A DNA stretch of 64,000 nt from Serpentinicella sp031432315 (GCF_031432315.1 NZ_JAVKGO010000010.1:11847-75846), one strand, 5' to 3'. Positions 20,138-29,776 are shown, numbered from the stretch's first letter. Numbers and translations: made by a program. The notes: generated from the sequence alone by a model not told the origin.

Positions 20138-20656
20138 ATTAAAGACACTAATGAAGTGCAAATCAACGAAGAAATTCGTGATCGAGAAGTCAGAGTAGTA
20201 GATGTAGAGGGTGAGCAATTAGGATTAATGTCATCTAGGGATGCACAACAATTAGCTAATGATAAAAATTTAGACTTAGTTAAAATAGCCCCGAAAGCAA
20301 AACCCCCTGTTTGCAAGATTATGGATTACGGTAAGTACAAATATGAGCTTGCAAAGAAAGAAAAAGAAGCTAAGAAAAAACAAAAGATGACTTCTGTAAA
20401 AGAAGTACGACTTAGTGCAAAAATAGAAAGTCATGATTTACAAGTTAAAGCAAATCAGGCGATAAAGTTTTTGCAAAATGGCGATAAAGTTAAAGTAACT
20501 TTAAGATTCAAAGGAAGAGAACTTGGAAATATCAGCATGAATAAAGGTTCTATAGAAGAATTTAAAAAACTTTTAAGTGATGATTCTATAGTTGAAAAAC
20601 AGCCGAAATTAGAAGGTAGACAGATGGTTATGGTTTTGGCTCCAAAGAACGGATAA
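20138..20656 (+). CDS. infC: Translation initiation factor IF-3 (AUU start)
   Basis: IF-3 (172 aa) binds the 30S subunit and enforces start-codon fidelity. The N-domain begins with the conserved QINEEIRDREVRVVD, the linker is lysine-rich, and the C-domain has VKEVRLSAKIESHD and VTLRFKGRELG. No ATG fits: GGAGGTG at 20124-20130 is seven bases before ATT 20138, giving M-KDTNEVQINEEI. AUU start codons are a known feature of infC and let IF-3 limit its own translation. A GTG at 20156 would remove conserved residues and lacks a ribosome site. Confidence 0.93.
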   Translation: MKDTNEVQINEEIRDREVRVVDVEGEQLGLMSSRDAQQLANDKNLDLVKIAPKAKPPVCKIMDYGKYKYELAKKEKEAKKKQKMTSVKEVRLSAKIESHDLQVKANQAIKFLQNGDKVKVTLRFKGRELGNISMNKGSIEEFKKLLSDDSIVEKQPKLEGRQMVMVLAPKNG

Positions 20657-20676
20657 TTTGAAGGGAGGAAACACAA

Positions 20677-20868
20677 ATGCCAAAAATGAAAACCCATAGA
20701 GGTGCAGCAAAAAGATTTAAAAAGACAGGTTCAGGAAGAATTAAAAGAATGAAAGCTTTTACAAGCCATATTCTAACTAAAAAATCAAGCAAAAGAAAAA
20801 GAAACTTAAGAAAATCTACACTAGTATTTAAAGGTGAAGCAAAAAAAATAGCGCAATTACTAAAATAA
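20677..20868 (+). CDS. rpmI: Ribosomal protein bL35
   Basis: A 63-aa, highly basic 50S protein beginning [19 protein letters not shown], the L35 signature, at normal length. GGGAGG lies nine bases before ATG 20677. It is the middle gene of infC-rpmI-rplT. Confidence 0.97.
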   Translation: MPKMKTHRGAAKRFKKTGSGRIKRMKAFTSHILTKKSSKRKRNLRKSTLVFKGEAKKIAQLLK

Positions 20869-20895
20869 TTTCAAAAGATAAGGAGGTTGTGAAAT

Positions 20896-21255
20896 ATGGC
20901 TAGAGTAAAAAAAGGTGTTACAGCACATAAAAGACATAAAAAGGTATTAAAACTTGCAAAAGGTTTCAGAGGGGCTAGAAGTAAATTATATAGACCAGCA
21001 AATCAATTTGTTATGAAAGCATTAAGACATGCGTACGTAGGTAGAAAACTGAAAAAAAGAGATTTTAGAAAACTTTGGATTACAAGAATTAATGCAGCTG
21101 CAAGATTAAATGGGTTATCTTATTCTAAATTTATGAATGGGCTAAAACTAACAGGAATTCAAATGAACAGAAAAGTACTTGCTGAAATGGCAATTAGTGA
21201 TAAAGAAGGATTTGCTCAATTAGTAGAGCAAGTAAAACAAAAACTTAACGCATAG
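20896..21255 (+). CDS. rplT: Ribosomal protein bL20
   Basis: A 119-aa basic 50S assembly protein, with [32 protein letters not shown] and the conserved [20 protein letters not shown]. In Firmicutes L20 also represses this operon by binding the upstream leader, and such a leader is present at 19960-20087. AAGGAGG precedes the ATG. Confidence 0.97.
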   Translation: MARVKKGVTAHKRHKKVLKLAKGFRGARSKLYRPANQFVMKALRHAYVGRKLKKRDFRKLWITRINAAARLNGLSYSKFMNGLKLTGIQMNRKVLAEMAISDKEGFAQLVEQVKQKLNA

Positions 21256-21269
21256 ACTGTATATGTGTA

Positions 21270-21315
21270 TAACCAGTTAAGGTATAATAATATGCCTTGA
21301 CTGGTTTTAATTTTA
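21270..21315 (+). terminator. Terminator after rplT
   Basis: AACCAGT (21271-21277) pairs with ACTGGTT (21300-21306) and AAGG/CCTT extends the stem; TTTTAATTTTA follows. Confidence 0.85.
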
Positions 21316-21394
21316 GAATTATTTATAAATAAATACGTACAATACATATGAATAGAACCAAATAGTATAATGGTAGGAATGGTGGTGCTATAAA

Positions 21395-22741
21395 TTGGAG
21401 AGAATGGACAATTTTAAATTAGATCCAACTCAAATATTAGTATTGGGATTTGCGAGCTTAATTTTAATTGGTGCTATACTATTAAATTTACCGATAGCAT
21501 CACAAGATGGAAATAGTATTGGGTTCGTAGATGCACTTTTTACATCCGCATCAGCAGTATGTGTAACAGGTCTTGTTGTTGTTGACACTGGAACATATTG
21601 GACTGTATTTGGGAAAACAGTTATATTGATATTAATTCAAATTGGTGGACTAGGGTTTATGACATTAGCAACCATGTTCGCAGTTTTCCTTGGAAAGAAA
21701 ATTTCCTTAAAAGAGCGTCTTATTATACAAGAATCCCTAAATCAGTACTCTTTATCTGGTTTAGTAAGGTTTACACAGTACATAATAATAGGGACACTAA
21801 TTATTGAAGGTTTAGGTGCGCTGTTTTTATCCTTTACTTTTGTTCCAGAGTTAGGTTGGGCAAAGGGAATTGGTTATTCAATTTTTCATTCTATTTCTGC
21901 TTTTTGTAATGCAGGATTCGATATTATTGGTCAAGGACGGGGTTTGACACCCTATGTAAGCGCACCATTTTTAAACTTTAGCATTTGGTTTCTTGTAATA
22001 CTTGGCGGAATTGGTTTTTCAGTAATTGTTGACGTATATAATAAAAGGAACATAAAACGTTTATCCTTACATACAAAGCTAGTTTTAATAATGACCGTTT
22101 CATTATTACTTCTAGGTTTTATTTCCTTTTTAGCTTTAGAATGGAACAATCCTAATACATTAGGTGAGTTAGATACTGGTGGGAAGTTTTTAGGCGCGTT
22201 TTTCCAATCTATGACAACAAGAACTGCTGGTTTTAACACGATATCCTTAGATCAAATGGGAGATGCTTCAATATTACTTACGATGATTCTCATGTTTATA
22301 GGTGGATCACCGGCATCTACAGCAGGAGGAATAAAAACTGCCACATTAGGTGTTATTCTTTTCACTGTGATCTCAGTTATCAAAGGGAATGAAGATACAG
22401 AGTTGTTGAAAAAAAGAATACCGAGGGATATTGTTAACAGAGCAATTACTGTTGCTATAATAGGATTTACATTGATATTACTTGTTACAACCATACTCAC
22501 TATTACAGAGCCAAACTTAGCCTTTGTAGAAATTTTATTTGAAGTGATTTCAGCTTTTGGTACCGTAGGTTTATCCTTAGGTATTACATCGGAACTAAGT
22601 GTAATTGGTCGCTTAATTATTGCATTAACAATGTTTGCTGGTAGAGTTGGTACGATAACCATTGTTTTCGCGCTGGCTATAAAACAGCGTAAAAATAAAG
22701 GGACAATTAAGTACCCTGAAGGAAAAATAATAGTTGGTTAA
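21395..22741 (+). CDS. ktrB: Potassium uptake channel subunit, TrkH/KtrB family
   Basis: A 448-aa membrane protein with repeated M1-P-M2 units. The pore loops show the selectivity glycines: TSASAVCVTGLVVVDTG, ISAFCNAGFDI, TRTAGFNTISL and SAFGTVGLSLGIT. The short length and direct linkage to a TrkA/KtrA-type gene suggest a Ktr system for K+ uptake driven by Na+ or proton gradient. TTG 21395 is favoured because GGTGGTG at 21381-21387 is seven bases upstream. ATG 21404 is possible but overlaps the wrong spacing. Confidence 0.93.
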   Translation: MERMDNFKLDPTQILVLGFASLILIGAILLNLPIASQDGNSIGFVDALFTSASAVCVTGLVVVDTGTYWTVFGKTVILILIQIGGLGFMTLATMFAVFLGKKISLKERLIIQESLNQYSLSGLVRFTQYIIIGTLIIEGLGALFLSFTFVPELGWAKGIGYSIFHSISAFCNAGFDIIGQGRGLTPYVSAPFLNFSIWFLVILGGIGFSVIVDVYNKRNIKRLSLHTKLVLIMTVSLLLLGFISFLALEWNNPNTLGELDTGGKFLGAFFQSMTTRTAGFNTISLDQMGDASILLTMILMFIGGSPASTAGGIKTATLGVILFTVISVIKGNEDTELLKKRIPRDIVNRAITVAIIGFTLILLVTTILTITEPNLAFVEILFEVISAFGTVGLSLGITSELSVIGRLIIALTMFAGRVGTITIVFALAIKQRKNKGTIKYPEGKIIVG

Positions 22742-22753
22742 GGGGTGTTTGTT

Positions 22754-23404
22754 ATGAAGCAATTTATTGTTATTGGATGTGGGCGTTTTGGAGGAAGTGT
22801 AGCTAAGACCCTTTATCAAATGGGGCATGATGTTTTGGCAATAGATGCAGACGAAGATATTGTACAGCATATATCCGAACATGTAACCCATGCAGTTCAA
22901 ACGGATGCTACTGATGAGCAGTCATTAAGGTCTTTAGGAATTAGAAACTTTGATGTGGCTGTAATAACAATAGGGTCAAATATACAGTCTTCCATAATGG
23001 CTACATTAATAGTGAAAGACTTAGGTATAAAGTATGTGGTGGCAAAAGCACAAAATGAGCTCCATGCAAAAGTGCTTTATAAAATTGGTGCAGATCGGGT
23101 TGTATTTCCTGAGCGAGATATGGGTATGCGTGTAGCCCATAATCTTGTGTCAAGCAATATACTCGACTATATTGAATTAGCTCCAGAATATAGCATTATG
23201 GAAATTACAGCTCTGGAAGAATGGGATCAAAAAACTTTGCATGAGATAGATGTTCGTGCTAAGTATGGCATTAACATTATGGCTATAAAGCATAGTAAAA
23301 ATGATAAAATCAACGTATCCCCTGCTGCAGATGATGTTATACGTATAGATGATATTTTAGTTGTAATTGGACATAATAAAGATTTGAAAAAACTACAAAG
23401 GTAG
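22754..23404 (+). CDS. ktrA: Potassium uptake regulatory subunit, TrkA/KtrA family
   Basis: A 216-aa cytoplasmic gating subunit. The RCK/TrkA-N Rossmann domain begins KQFIVIGCGRFGGSVA (GxGxxG), with the nucleotide-interacting Asp-containing strand AIDADEDIV. A TrkA-C domain follows from about residue 140. ATG 22754 lies seven bases after AAGGGGTG; an in-frame GTG at 22745 is inside that site. The four-base gap to ktrB implies coupled expression. Confidence 0.94.
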   Translation: MKQFIVIGCGRFGGSVAKTLYQMGHDVLAIDADEDIVQHISEHVTHAVQTDATDEQSLRSLGIRNFDVAVITIGSNIQSSIMATLIVKDLGIKYVVAKAQNELHAKVLYKIGADRVVFPERDMGMRVAHNLVSSNILDYIELAPEYSIMEITALEEWDQKTLHEIDVRAKYGINIMAIKHSKNDKINVSPAADDVIRIDDILVVIGHNKDLKKLQR

Positions 23405-23416
23405 TGTGGCGGTAGT

Positions 23417-24214
23417 ATGAATAAAATTGTAATAACAAGTGATGAAAATAAACTAATAAAACATATAAAAAGTTTACAACTTAGAAAAAATAGAAACAAA
23501 TATAATCAGGTTATTATTGAAGGGTTTAATATTGTTGATGAATGTACAAAAATTAAACCCGAGTTAATTGAATATCTAGTGTTTAGTCAAAAAGGACTAT
23601 ATACCCTAAATGGTAATGAAGAGAAGTATGACCAGTTTAGGTGTTATGAGATTTCTGACAATTTATTTAAAAAAATTGCTGGTACGGATACACCTCAGGG
23701 GATTTTAGCAGTAATAAAGATACCGAATTATAATCTTGATGCACTATTAAATATTGAAGGTGGCTTTTTTATTATACTGGATAGAGTTCAAGACCCTGGC
23801 AATATGGGAACGATTATACGGACAGCGGTTGCAGCCAATGCTACAGGGATTATTCTAACTAAAGGAAGTGTTGATCCTTTTAATTTAAAAACAGTAAGAT
23901 CCACGATGGGCGCAATGTTTAGCATCCCGATTTTTCAGTCTAATGAAAATGAAGACGCTATAAGCACCTTAGTGAGTAAAGGTTATAAACTAATTGCTAC
24001 TGATTTGAATACCGAAAGTACTTATAGCAATATCAGTTACAAGGGAAATATAGCAATTATTATTGGTAATGAGGCCCAGGGGATCAGTCAAAACCTATTA
24101 GAGGTAGCTAATGTTAAGGTAAAAATTCCTCTATTAGGGAATATCGAATCTTTGAATGCTGCTGTATCAGCAGGAATATTAATTTACAAAGCTGTGGAAC
24201 AGAGAACCAAGTAG
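23417..24214 (+). CDS. TrmH/SpoU-family RNA 2'-O-methyltransferase
   Basis: A 265-aa SPOUT methyltransferase that methylates a ribose in rRNA or tRNA using S-adenosylmethionine. The N-terminal ~95 residues form a substrate-binding domain (IKSLQLRKNRNKYNQVIIEG). The catalytic knot has the three SpoU motifs: RVQDPGNMGTIIRTA, IIIGNEAQGIS and IPLLGNIESLNAAVSAGI. The position before pheST is common for YsgA/RlmB-like members. The exact RNA target cannot be told. The gene is 12 bases after ktrA with a weak GGCGGT site. Confidence 0.9.
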   Translation: MNKIVITSDENKLIKHIKSLQLRKNRNKYNQVIIEGFNIVDECTKIKPELIEYLVFSQKGLYTLNGNEEKYDQFRCYEISDNLFKKIAGTDTPQGILAVIKIPNYNLDALLNIEGGFFIILDRVQDPGNMGTIIRTAVAANATGIILTKGSVDPFNLKTVRSTMGAMFSIPIFQSNENEDAISTLVSKGYKLIATDLNTESTYSNISYKGNIAIIIGNEAQGISQNLLEVANVKVKIPLLGNIESLNAAVSAGILIYKAVEQRTK

Positions 24215-24257
24215 TTAGATTTTTCTAAAAATTTAAAACCATTTTCTTCAAATTTTA

Positions 24258-24286
24258 TTGTTTCAAGCTATAACATATGCTATAAT
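24258..24286 (+). promoter_or_regulatory. Promoter upstream of yqzL/pheS leader
   Basis: TTGTTT at 24258-24263, 17-base spacer, consensus TATAAT at 24281-24286. No good separate promoter is visible before the pheS T-box, so this may drive yqzL and pheST together. Confidence 0.7.
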
Positions 24287-24321
24287 AAGTTTACATAAGG
24301 CTTGAAGGAGGGAGTGGTCCA

Positions 24322-24417
24322 ATGCAGACCGCAAATACATTTTGGAAACTATTTGAATTAACTGGGTCCATAACAGCCTATATTATGTATAAAAAATTAA
24401 TTTTAAATAAAATATAA
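24322..24417 (+). CDS. yqzL: YqzL-like small protein (31 aa)
   Basis: A 31-codon gene beginning MQTANTFWKLFELTGS and continuing ITAYIMYKKL. It matches the YqzL family, whose members share the pattern (T/F)WKLFE-TG-Y---K and are among the shortest annotated Firmicute proteins. Function is unknown. GGAGGG at 24307-24312 precedes the ATG at good spacing and a promoter lies upstream. It ends just ahead of the pheS T-box leader. Confidence 0.8.
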   Translation: MQTANTFWKLFELTGSITAYIMYKKLILNKI

Positions 24418-24429
24418 AATATAAAAGAT

Positions 24430-24693
24430 GAATACTATAAAAAGCATATTATAATAGCTGAGATAGAGATAAGTATGTAATAGACTGTCTACAGAGAAAA
24501 AGCACCATGGCTGGAAGTGCTTTTATACAAGTATTACTGAAATTCACTCTTGAGCTGTAAAACTGAAATTAAGTAGGTTTTATCGGGTAGACGCCGTTAT
24601 ATGTCTTAAAAGTGGCATTTGAATAATGCTATTAGGGTGGTACCGCGGATTATACCTTCGTCCCTTCATGGATGAAGGTATTTTTATTTTTTT
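24430..24693 (+). ncRNA. T-box riboswitch controlling pheST
   Basis: The T-box is AGGGTGGTACCGCGG at 24634-24648. The terminator is the perfect 12-bp stem 24652-24663 with 24670-24681, followed by a T-rich tail. Stem I has CATGGCTGG-AAGTG at its apex. The specifier is UUC at 24543-24545 (phenylalanine), preceded by GAAA and followed by A. Uncharged tRNA-Phe should promote read-through into pheST. The 5' boundary is approximate. Confidence 0.93.
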
Positions 24694-24743
24694 GTAAAAA
24701 TCATCAAACTAAATTTGATTTATTTGAAAGGAGAATTATAATA

Positions 24744-25763
24744 ATGGAGCAAAAATTAAGAGCCCTTGAAGAACAAGCAAAACAAGACGTCAATGAGGCT
24801 CAATCAACTGATGCTTTAGAAAAAGTAAGGGTAAAGTACTTAGGAAAAAAAGGTGAATTAACGCAAGTACTTAGAGGTATGGGAAGTCTTTCAGCTGAAG
24901 AAAGACCGATCGTTGGTAAAATAGCTAACGTCGTAAGAGAGAGCATTGAAAAAAGTTTAGATCAAGCTAAATTACATATAAAAAACATTGAAATGACAGC
25001 TAAACTTGAAGCAGAAGCTATTGATGTTACAATGCCAGGAAAAGAAACGAAAATTGGTAGAAAGCACCCACTCTCGCAAGGTTTAGATGAATTAAAGGAT
25101 ATTTTTATAAGTATGGGTTTTAAAGTTGCTGAGGGCCCGGAAGTGGAAACAGTGTATTATAATTTTGATGCACTAAACGCCGCGCAAAATCATCCTTCAA
25201 GAGATATGAGAGATACTTTTTATATAAATGACGATGTAATATTAAGAACGCAAACCTCTCCTGTACAAGTTCGAGTGATGGAAAAAATGAAACCGCCAAT
25301 TAGAATTATTTCACCAGGAAGATGTTTTAGAAATGATACACCAGATGCAACACATTCACCAATGTTTCATCAGCTTGAAGGGCTTGTTGTAGACAAAGGG
25401 ATAACATTAGCAGATTTAAAAGGGACTTTAGAAGTATTTGTTAAAAAATTTTTAGGAGATCATACACAAATAAAATTTAGACCCCATCACTTTCCATTTA
25501 CTGAACCAAGTGCAGAGATTGATGCTACATGCTTTAAATGTAATGGAGATGGTTGTCCATTTTGCAAAAAAAGTGGTTGGATTGAACTGCTTGGTGCAGG
25601 TATGGTTCATCCAAACGTACTTAAAAATGTAGGGATTGATCCTGAAGTTTATAGCGGTTTTGCCTTTGGTATGGGAATTGATCGCTTAGTAATGCTGAAG
25701 TATGGGATTGATGATATAAGACTACTTTTTGAAAATGATATGCGCTTTTTAAACCAGTTTTAA
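24744..25763 (+). CDS. pheS: Phenylalanyl-tRNA synthetase alpha subunit
   Basis: PheS (339 aa) is the catalytic class II subunit. An N-terminal coiled coil ([20 protein letters not shown]) is followed by the core with [48 protein letters not shown] and [18 protein letters not shown] CxxCxGDGCxxC segment typical of many PheS proteins is present. ATG 24744 is chosen over a longer upstream frame because AAAGGAG lies eight bases before it and the extension would enter the T-box terminator. Confidence 0.96.
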   Translation: MEQKLRALEEQAKQDVNEAQSTDALEKVRVKYLGKKGELTQVLRGMGSLSAEERPIVGKIANVVRESIEKSLDQAKLHIKNIEMTAKLEAEAIDVTMPGKETKIGRKHPLSQGLDELKDIFISMGFKVAEGPEVETVYYNFDALNAAQNHPSRDMRDTFYINDDVILRTQTSPVQVRVMEKMKPPIRIISPGRCFRNDTPDATHSPMFHQLEGLVVDKGITLADLKGTLEVFVKKFLGDHTQIKFRPHHFPFTEPSAEIDATCFKCNGDGCPFCKKSGWIELLGAGMVHPNVLKNVGIDPEVYSGFAFGMGIDRLVMLKYGIDDIRLLFENDMRFLNQF

Positions 25764-25790
25764 TTATACTTATAATAGGAGGTTGTAATA

Positions 25791-28184
25791 ATGTTTGTAC
25801 CTGTTAAATGGTTAAAAGAATACGTTAATATAAATATCGATACAAAAACATTCGCTGATAAAATGACAATGTCAGGATCTAAGGTTGAAGAGGTTAAAGA
25901 AGTTGCTAAAGGTATTATGGGAGTTGTAGTAGGAAAAATATTATCTATTACAGCACACCCTAATGCTGACAAATTGGTTATCGTGTCAATAGATGTAGGG
26001 AAAGAAAAATTGCAGATTGTTACTGGTGCTGACAATATATCCGAAGGGGATTATGTACCGGTTGCATTACATGGAGCGGAGTTAGCCGATGGACTAAAGA
26101 TAAAGAAAGGTAAACTCAGGGGAGAAGTTTCAGAGGGCATGTTATGTTCTCAAGAAGAACTAGGAATATCTAAAAATTTAATACCAGAAGAATTAAAAGA
26201 TGGTATTTGGATATTAGATCAGGCCTATCCAATAGGTTCAGATATTAAAGAAGTACTACCTTTGGAAGATGAAGTGATAGAATTTGAAATAACATCTAAT
26301 AGACCGGACTGCTTAAGTATGATAGGTATTGCAAGAGAAGCTGCGGCAACTATTGATACAAAGCTTTTATATCCAGAAGTAAAAATAAATGAAGTTGATA
26401 ATAAAGCCGAAGACATTGCGACAGTAAGCATTGAGGATGAAGATGGATGTCCAAGATATATGGCAAGAGTAATTAAAGATGTAAAAATTGAACCTTCACC
26501 ACTGTGGATGCAGCAAAGGCTTGCAAAGGCAGGGGTTAGACCAATTAATAATATAGTAGATATTACGAACTATGTAATGCTAGAGTACGGTCAACCACTA
26601 CATGCTTTTGACATTGATTTTGTTAAAGACAATCATATTATAGTGAGAAAAGCTAAAAATGAAGAAAAAATTACAACCTTAGACGGTGTAGAAAGAACAT
26701 TGAAGAACAATATGACCGTTATCGCTGATCCAGATAAAGCACTAGCAATTGCTGGGGTAATGGGTGGAGAAGAGTCCGAGGTAACAAATAATACACAAAC
26801 AATACTATTAGAAGCGGCATATTTCAACAACGATAGTGTAAGACAAACATCAAAAGAATTAGGCTTAAGATCGGAAGCATCTTCTCGTTTCGAAAAAGGA
26901 TTAGACCCAAACCTTGTTGAAGTTGCCTCAAAAAGAGCTTGTCAGTTAATTGAAGAGCTAGGTGCAGGTACAATATTAAAAGGAGCAGTAGATCAATATC
27001 CAAAGGTATATGAAACAAAAAAAATGACCATACGTCCTACACGAATTAATAATTTATTGGGCTTAAATCTTACTACAGAAGAAATGATTAATATACTTGA
27101 AAAGTTAGAAATTAGTGCTAAGACGAAAGAAAATATGATAGAAGTTACTGTGCCGAGTTTCCGTATAGACTTAGATCAAGAAGCGGATTTTGTTGAAGAA
27201 ATCGGAAGGATGTACGGATTTGATAATATTCCTGCAACCATGGCAAAAGGAAATATCACTGTTGGTGGAAGAACAAATGAACAAACAATAGAGGACTACA
27301 CAAAAAAAATATTAAGTAACATGGGAATAAATGAAGTGCTAACTTATTCATTTATTAGTCCTAAAGGCGTAGACAAAATTAAGTTAGGTGAAAATGATAT
27401 CAAACGTAATTTTGTAAAATTAATAAATCCATTAGGAGACGAAACAAGTGTCATGAGGACAACGATTCTTCCAAATATAATGGAGGTTATGGAGCGTAAC
27501 TACAACCGTAAAGTTGAAGCCGCTAGCGCATTTGAAATAGGAAGAGTTTTTATCCCTCAACCTGATAAAAAGAAAAAGCTACCTTTAGAGCTTAAAAGGC
27601 TAGTTATGGGTATGTATGGTGAAGTAGATTTTTTCACAATAAAAGGCAATGTGATTACCCTTCTAGAAAGATTAGGCATAACAAACTATAAATTTGAAGC
27701 AGAAAAATATAATCCAACCTATCATCCAGGAAGATGTGCAAATATTATTTTGGGGGAATATAACCTAGGGACAATAGGAGAAATTCATCCAGTAGTTGCA
27801 GAGGAATATGGTATAGGTAGCCGAACATATTGTGCAGAATTAGACTTTGAATTGATCATTCAATTTGCGCGTTTGGATGTTGTTTATAAGCAGCTTCCTA
27901 AGTATCCTGCAATAACAAGAGATTTTGCTGTAGTGCTAAAAGATGAGATATTTGTTCAATCAATTGAAGATATTATAAGTAAAATGGGTAAAGGTATATT
28001 GGAAAATTATAAACTATTTGATGTTTATAAGGGAGATCAAGTTGATCAAGGATATAAAAGTGTTGCTTATACCCTTACTTTTAGACATAAAGAGAGAACA
28101 CTAAAAGATGATGAAGTAAACAAAGTTTATAATAAAATAATTGATTCTATTAAAGAAGAACTTGGTGGAACCCTTAGAGAGTAG
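25791..28184 (+). CDS. pheT: Phenylalanyl-tRNA synthetase beta subunit
   Basis: PheT is 797 aa, the normal bacterial length. It has the N-terminal tRNA-binding OB domain (GKILSITAHPNADKLVIVSID), the B3/B4 editing region (EFEITSNRPDCLSMIGIARE), the B5 domain and the C-terminal ferredoxin-fold anticodon domain (YPAITRDFAVVLKD). GGAGGTTG lies before ATG 25791, 27 bases after pheS. The two subunits form the alpha2-beta2 synthetase. Confidence 0.97.
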   Translation: MFVPVKWLKEYVNINIDTKTFADKMTMSGSKVEEVKEVAKGIMGVVVGKILSITAHPNADKLVIVSIDVGKEKLQIVTGADNISEGDYVPVALHGAELADGLKIKKGKLRGEVSEGMLCSQEELGISKNLIPEELKDGIWILDQAYPIGSDIKEVLPLEDEVIEFEITSNRPDCLSMIGIAREAAATIDTKLLYPEVKINEVDNKAEDIATVSIEDEDGCPRYMARVIKDVKIEPSPLWMQQRLAKAGVRPINNIVDITNYVMLEYGQPLHAFDIDFVKDNHIIVRKAKNEEKITTLDGVERTLKNNMTVIADPDKALAIAGVMGGEESEVTNNTQTILLEAAYFNNDSVRQTSKELGLRSEASSRFEKGLDPNLVEVASKRACQLIEELGAGTILKGAVDQYPKVYETKKMTIRPTRINNLLGLNLTTEEMINILEKLEISAKTKENMIEVTVPSFRIDLDQEADFVEEIGRMYGFDNIPATMAKGNITVGGRTNEQTIEDYTKKILSNMGINEVLTYSFISPKGVDKIKLGENDIKRNFVKLINPLGDETSVMRTTILPNIMEVMERNYNRKVEAASAFEIGRVFIPQPDKKKKLPLELKRLVMGMYGEVDFFTIKGNVITLLERLGITNYKFEAEKYNPTYHPGRCANIILGEYNLGTIGEIHPVVAEEYGIGSRTYCAELDFELIIQFARLDVVYKQLPKYPAITRDFAVVLKDEIFVQSIEDIISKMGKGILENYKLFDVYKGDQVDQGYKSVAYTLTFRHKERTLKDDEVNKVYNKIIDSIKEELGGTLRE

Positions 28185-28307
28185 AATTTATTACAGTGCC
28201 TAAGACCCATTTTTAAACTTCGGTTAACGTATCTGATTTTTAGGAAGGATTTTAATTTTAAATAAAGAATTATAAAGATATAACAGTATGTAGAAGGGGG
28301 GATAAAA

Positions 28308-28859
28308 ATGGTTCAAAACAAAAATAAGGTATATGTAAAAATAAATGGCCAGGAATATCCTATAATTGGGGCTGAGCCAAAGGACTATCTTATCAAAGTT
28401 GGTACCTTTGTTGATGAACATATGAAGGAGATAACCCAAGCGAACAAACAACTTAGCACATCAATGGCGGCTGTATTAACAAGTATAAATATTGCTGACC
28501 AATACTTGAAGTTATATATGAACGTTGAAGAATTTAAAAAAGAATTACATCCTAAAGAAGAGGTCGAAAGCATAAAAAAACAATTAGATGTAACGGTAAA
28601 AGAATTAGGGGATCAAAGAGATAAAAATATGTTACAACAAAAGCAAATAGAAGATTTAATTGATTATAAAGAAAAAGCGCAGCAAGAGAAGGTTGAATTT
28701 GAAGAAAAGGCTAAGAAACAAGAAGATGAGATTTCAAAAGCGGATGATATGATTAATGACTTAAGAAATAAGTTATTAGAGAATCAGATGAAACTTGTTG
28801 AAACGCAAACCAAGTTAGAAGAATATATAAATCGCAACGAAAAAAATAATAGAAAATAA
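28308..28859 (+). CDS. zapA: ZapA-like cell division protein with extended coiled coil
   Basis: The N-terminal ~95 residues are a ZapA domain (KVYVKINGQEYPIIGAEP, then TSMAAVLTSINIADQYLKL), which bundles FtsZ filaments at the division site. ZapA proteins are usually 85-140 aa; this one is 183 aa because a long charged coiled coil (KQLDVTVKELGDQRDKN to the end) follows. Location after pheT is typical in Clostridia. GGGGGG lies eight bases before ATG 28308. Confidence 0.88.
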   Translation: MVQNKNKVYVKINGQEYPIIGAEPKDYLIKVGTFVDEHMKEITQANKQLSTSMAAVLTSINIADQYLKLYMNVEEFKKELHPKEEVESIKKQLDVTVKELGDQRDKNMLQQKQIEDLIDYKEKAQQEKVEFEEKAKKQEDEISKADDMINDLRNKLLENQMKLVETQTKLEEYINRNEKNNRK

Positions 28860-28870
28860 AATATTAGTAT

Positions 28871-28915
28871 TAAAGCGCCTAGATAAATTATTTTATCTAG
28901 GCGCTTTATATTTAC
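28871..28915 (+). terminator. Terminator after zapA
   Basis: Perfect 17-bp stem (28871-28887 with 28892-28908), four-base loop, followed by TATATTTAC. The tail is only moderately T-rich. Confidence 0.88.
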
Positions 28916-29017
28916 AAGCACCTAAATCATATCGGGTTAATATACTACTAGTAGATGTTTGTTAGACGCAAGAAACTTTTATTATAAGAAACAAATTTTT
29001 TATAGGGAGGAGTAAAT

Positions 29018-29776
29018 ATGGGCATAGTTAACGCTTTGGATATTAAGAACTTGAGCGTTTCATATAATAGTAAAACAGCATTGGAAAATATCGATGTAGC
29101 TGTTGAACCCGAACAGTTAGTAGGAATAATCGGACCTAATGGGGCAGGAAAATCAACTCTGATAAAAGCAGTATTAGGTTTATTAAAGCCAGAACAAGGC
29201 CAAATCAGTTTTTTTGGTCAGCCACTAAAAAAATCCCATAAAAAAATTGCATATGTGCCGCAGCAAAGTGATATTGATTTAGATTTTCCAATTACCGTAG
29301 AGGAAGTTGTACTTATGGGAAGATACCCTCATATTAAATGGTGGAGAAGAGCAGATAAAAAAGATTATGAAATTGTAACAAGATTCTTAAAGGAGGTGGG
29401 GACGGAAGAACTACGCAACAAACAAATTGGTGAGTTATCAGGAGGCCAAAGACAAAGGGTATTTTTAGCTAGAGCATTAACCCAAGAGGCAGATATATTT
29501 TTTCTTGATGAGCCTTTTTCTGGTATAGATATGGCATCAGAGGAAATTATTATTAAATTATTAAAGAAATTAAGGGATCAGGGGAAGACCATTTTTGTTG
29601 TACATCATGATCTAAGTAAAGTAGAAGAATATTTTGATAGTTTATTGCTACTGAATAAACAGTTAATTAGTTATGGCAAAAGTACAGAAGTGTTTAATGT
29701 AAAAGCGCTACAAGAAGCATATCAAGGTAACTTAACTGTTATTCCAGGTCATAGCCAGTTGGTGGTGACATGTTAA
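29018..29776 (+). CDS. Metal (Mn/Zn/Fe) ABC transporter, ATP-binding protein
   Basis: A 252-aa ABC ATPase: Walker A GPNGAGKST, signature LSGGQRQR, Walker B FFLDEPFSGID and the switch His in VVHHDLSKVEEY. The segment VLMGRYPHIKWWRRADKKDYE is characteristic of the MntB/TroB metal-uptake subfamily. It energises the permease and lipoprotein encoded immediately downstream. GGGAGGAG lies seven bases before the ATG. Confidence 0.93.
   Translation: MGIVNALDIKNLSVSYNSKTALENIDVAVEPEQLVGIIGPNGAGKSTLIKAVLGLLKPEQGQISFFGQPLKKSHKKIAYVPQQSDIDLDFPITVEEVVLMGRYPHIKWWRRADKKDYEIVTRFLKEVGTEELRNKQIGELSGGQRQRVFLARALTQEADIFFLDEPFSGIDMASEEIIIKLLKKLRDQGKTIFVVHHDLSKVEEYFDSLLLLNKQLISYGKSTEVFNVKALQEAYQGNLTVIPGHSQLVVTC

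Noticed and set aside
24672..24743. N-terminal extension of PheS
   Set aside because: It would begin inside the T-box terminator and encodes unrelated sequence; ATG 24744 has the ribosome site.
28185..28307. Possible terminator between pheT and zapA
   Set aside because: Only CCTAA/TTAGG can pair and no T-run follows; I see no convincing structure.
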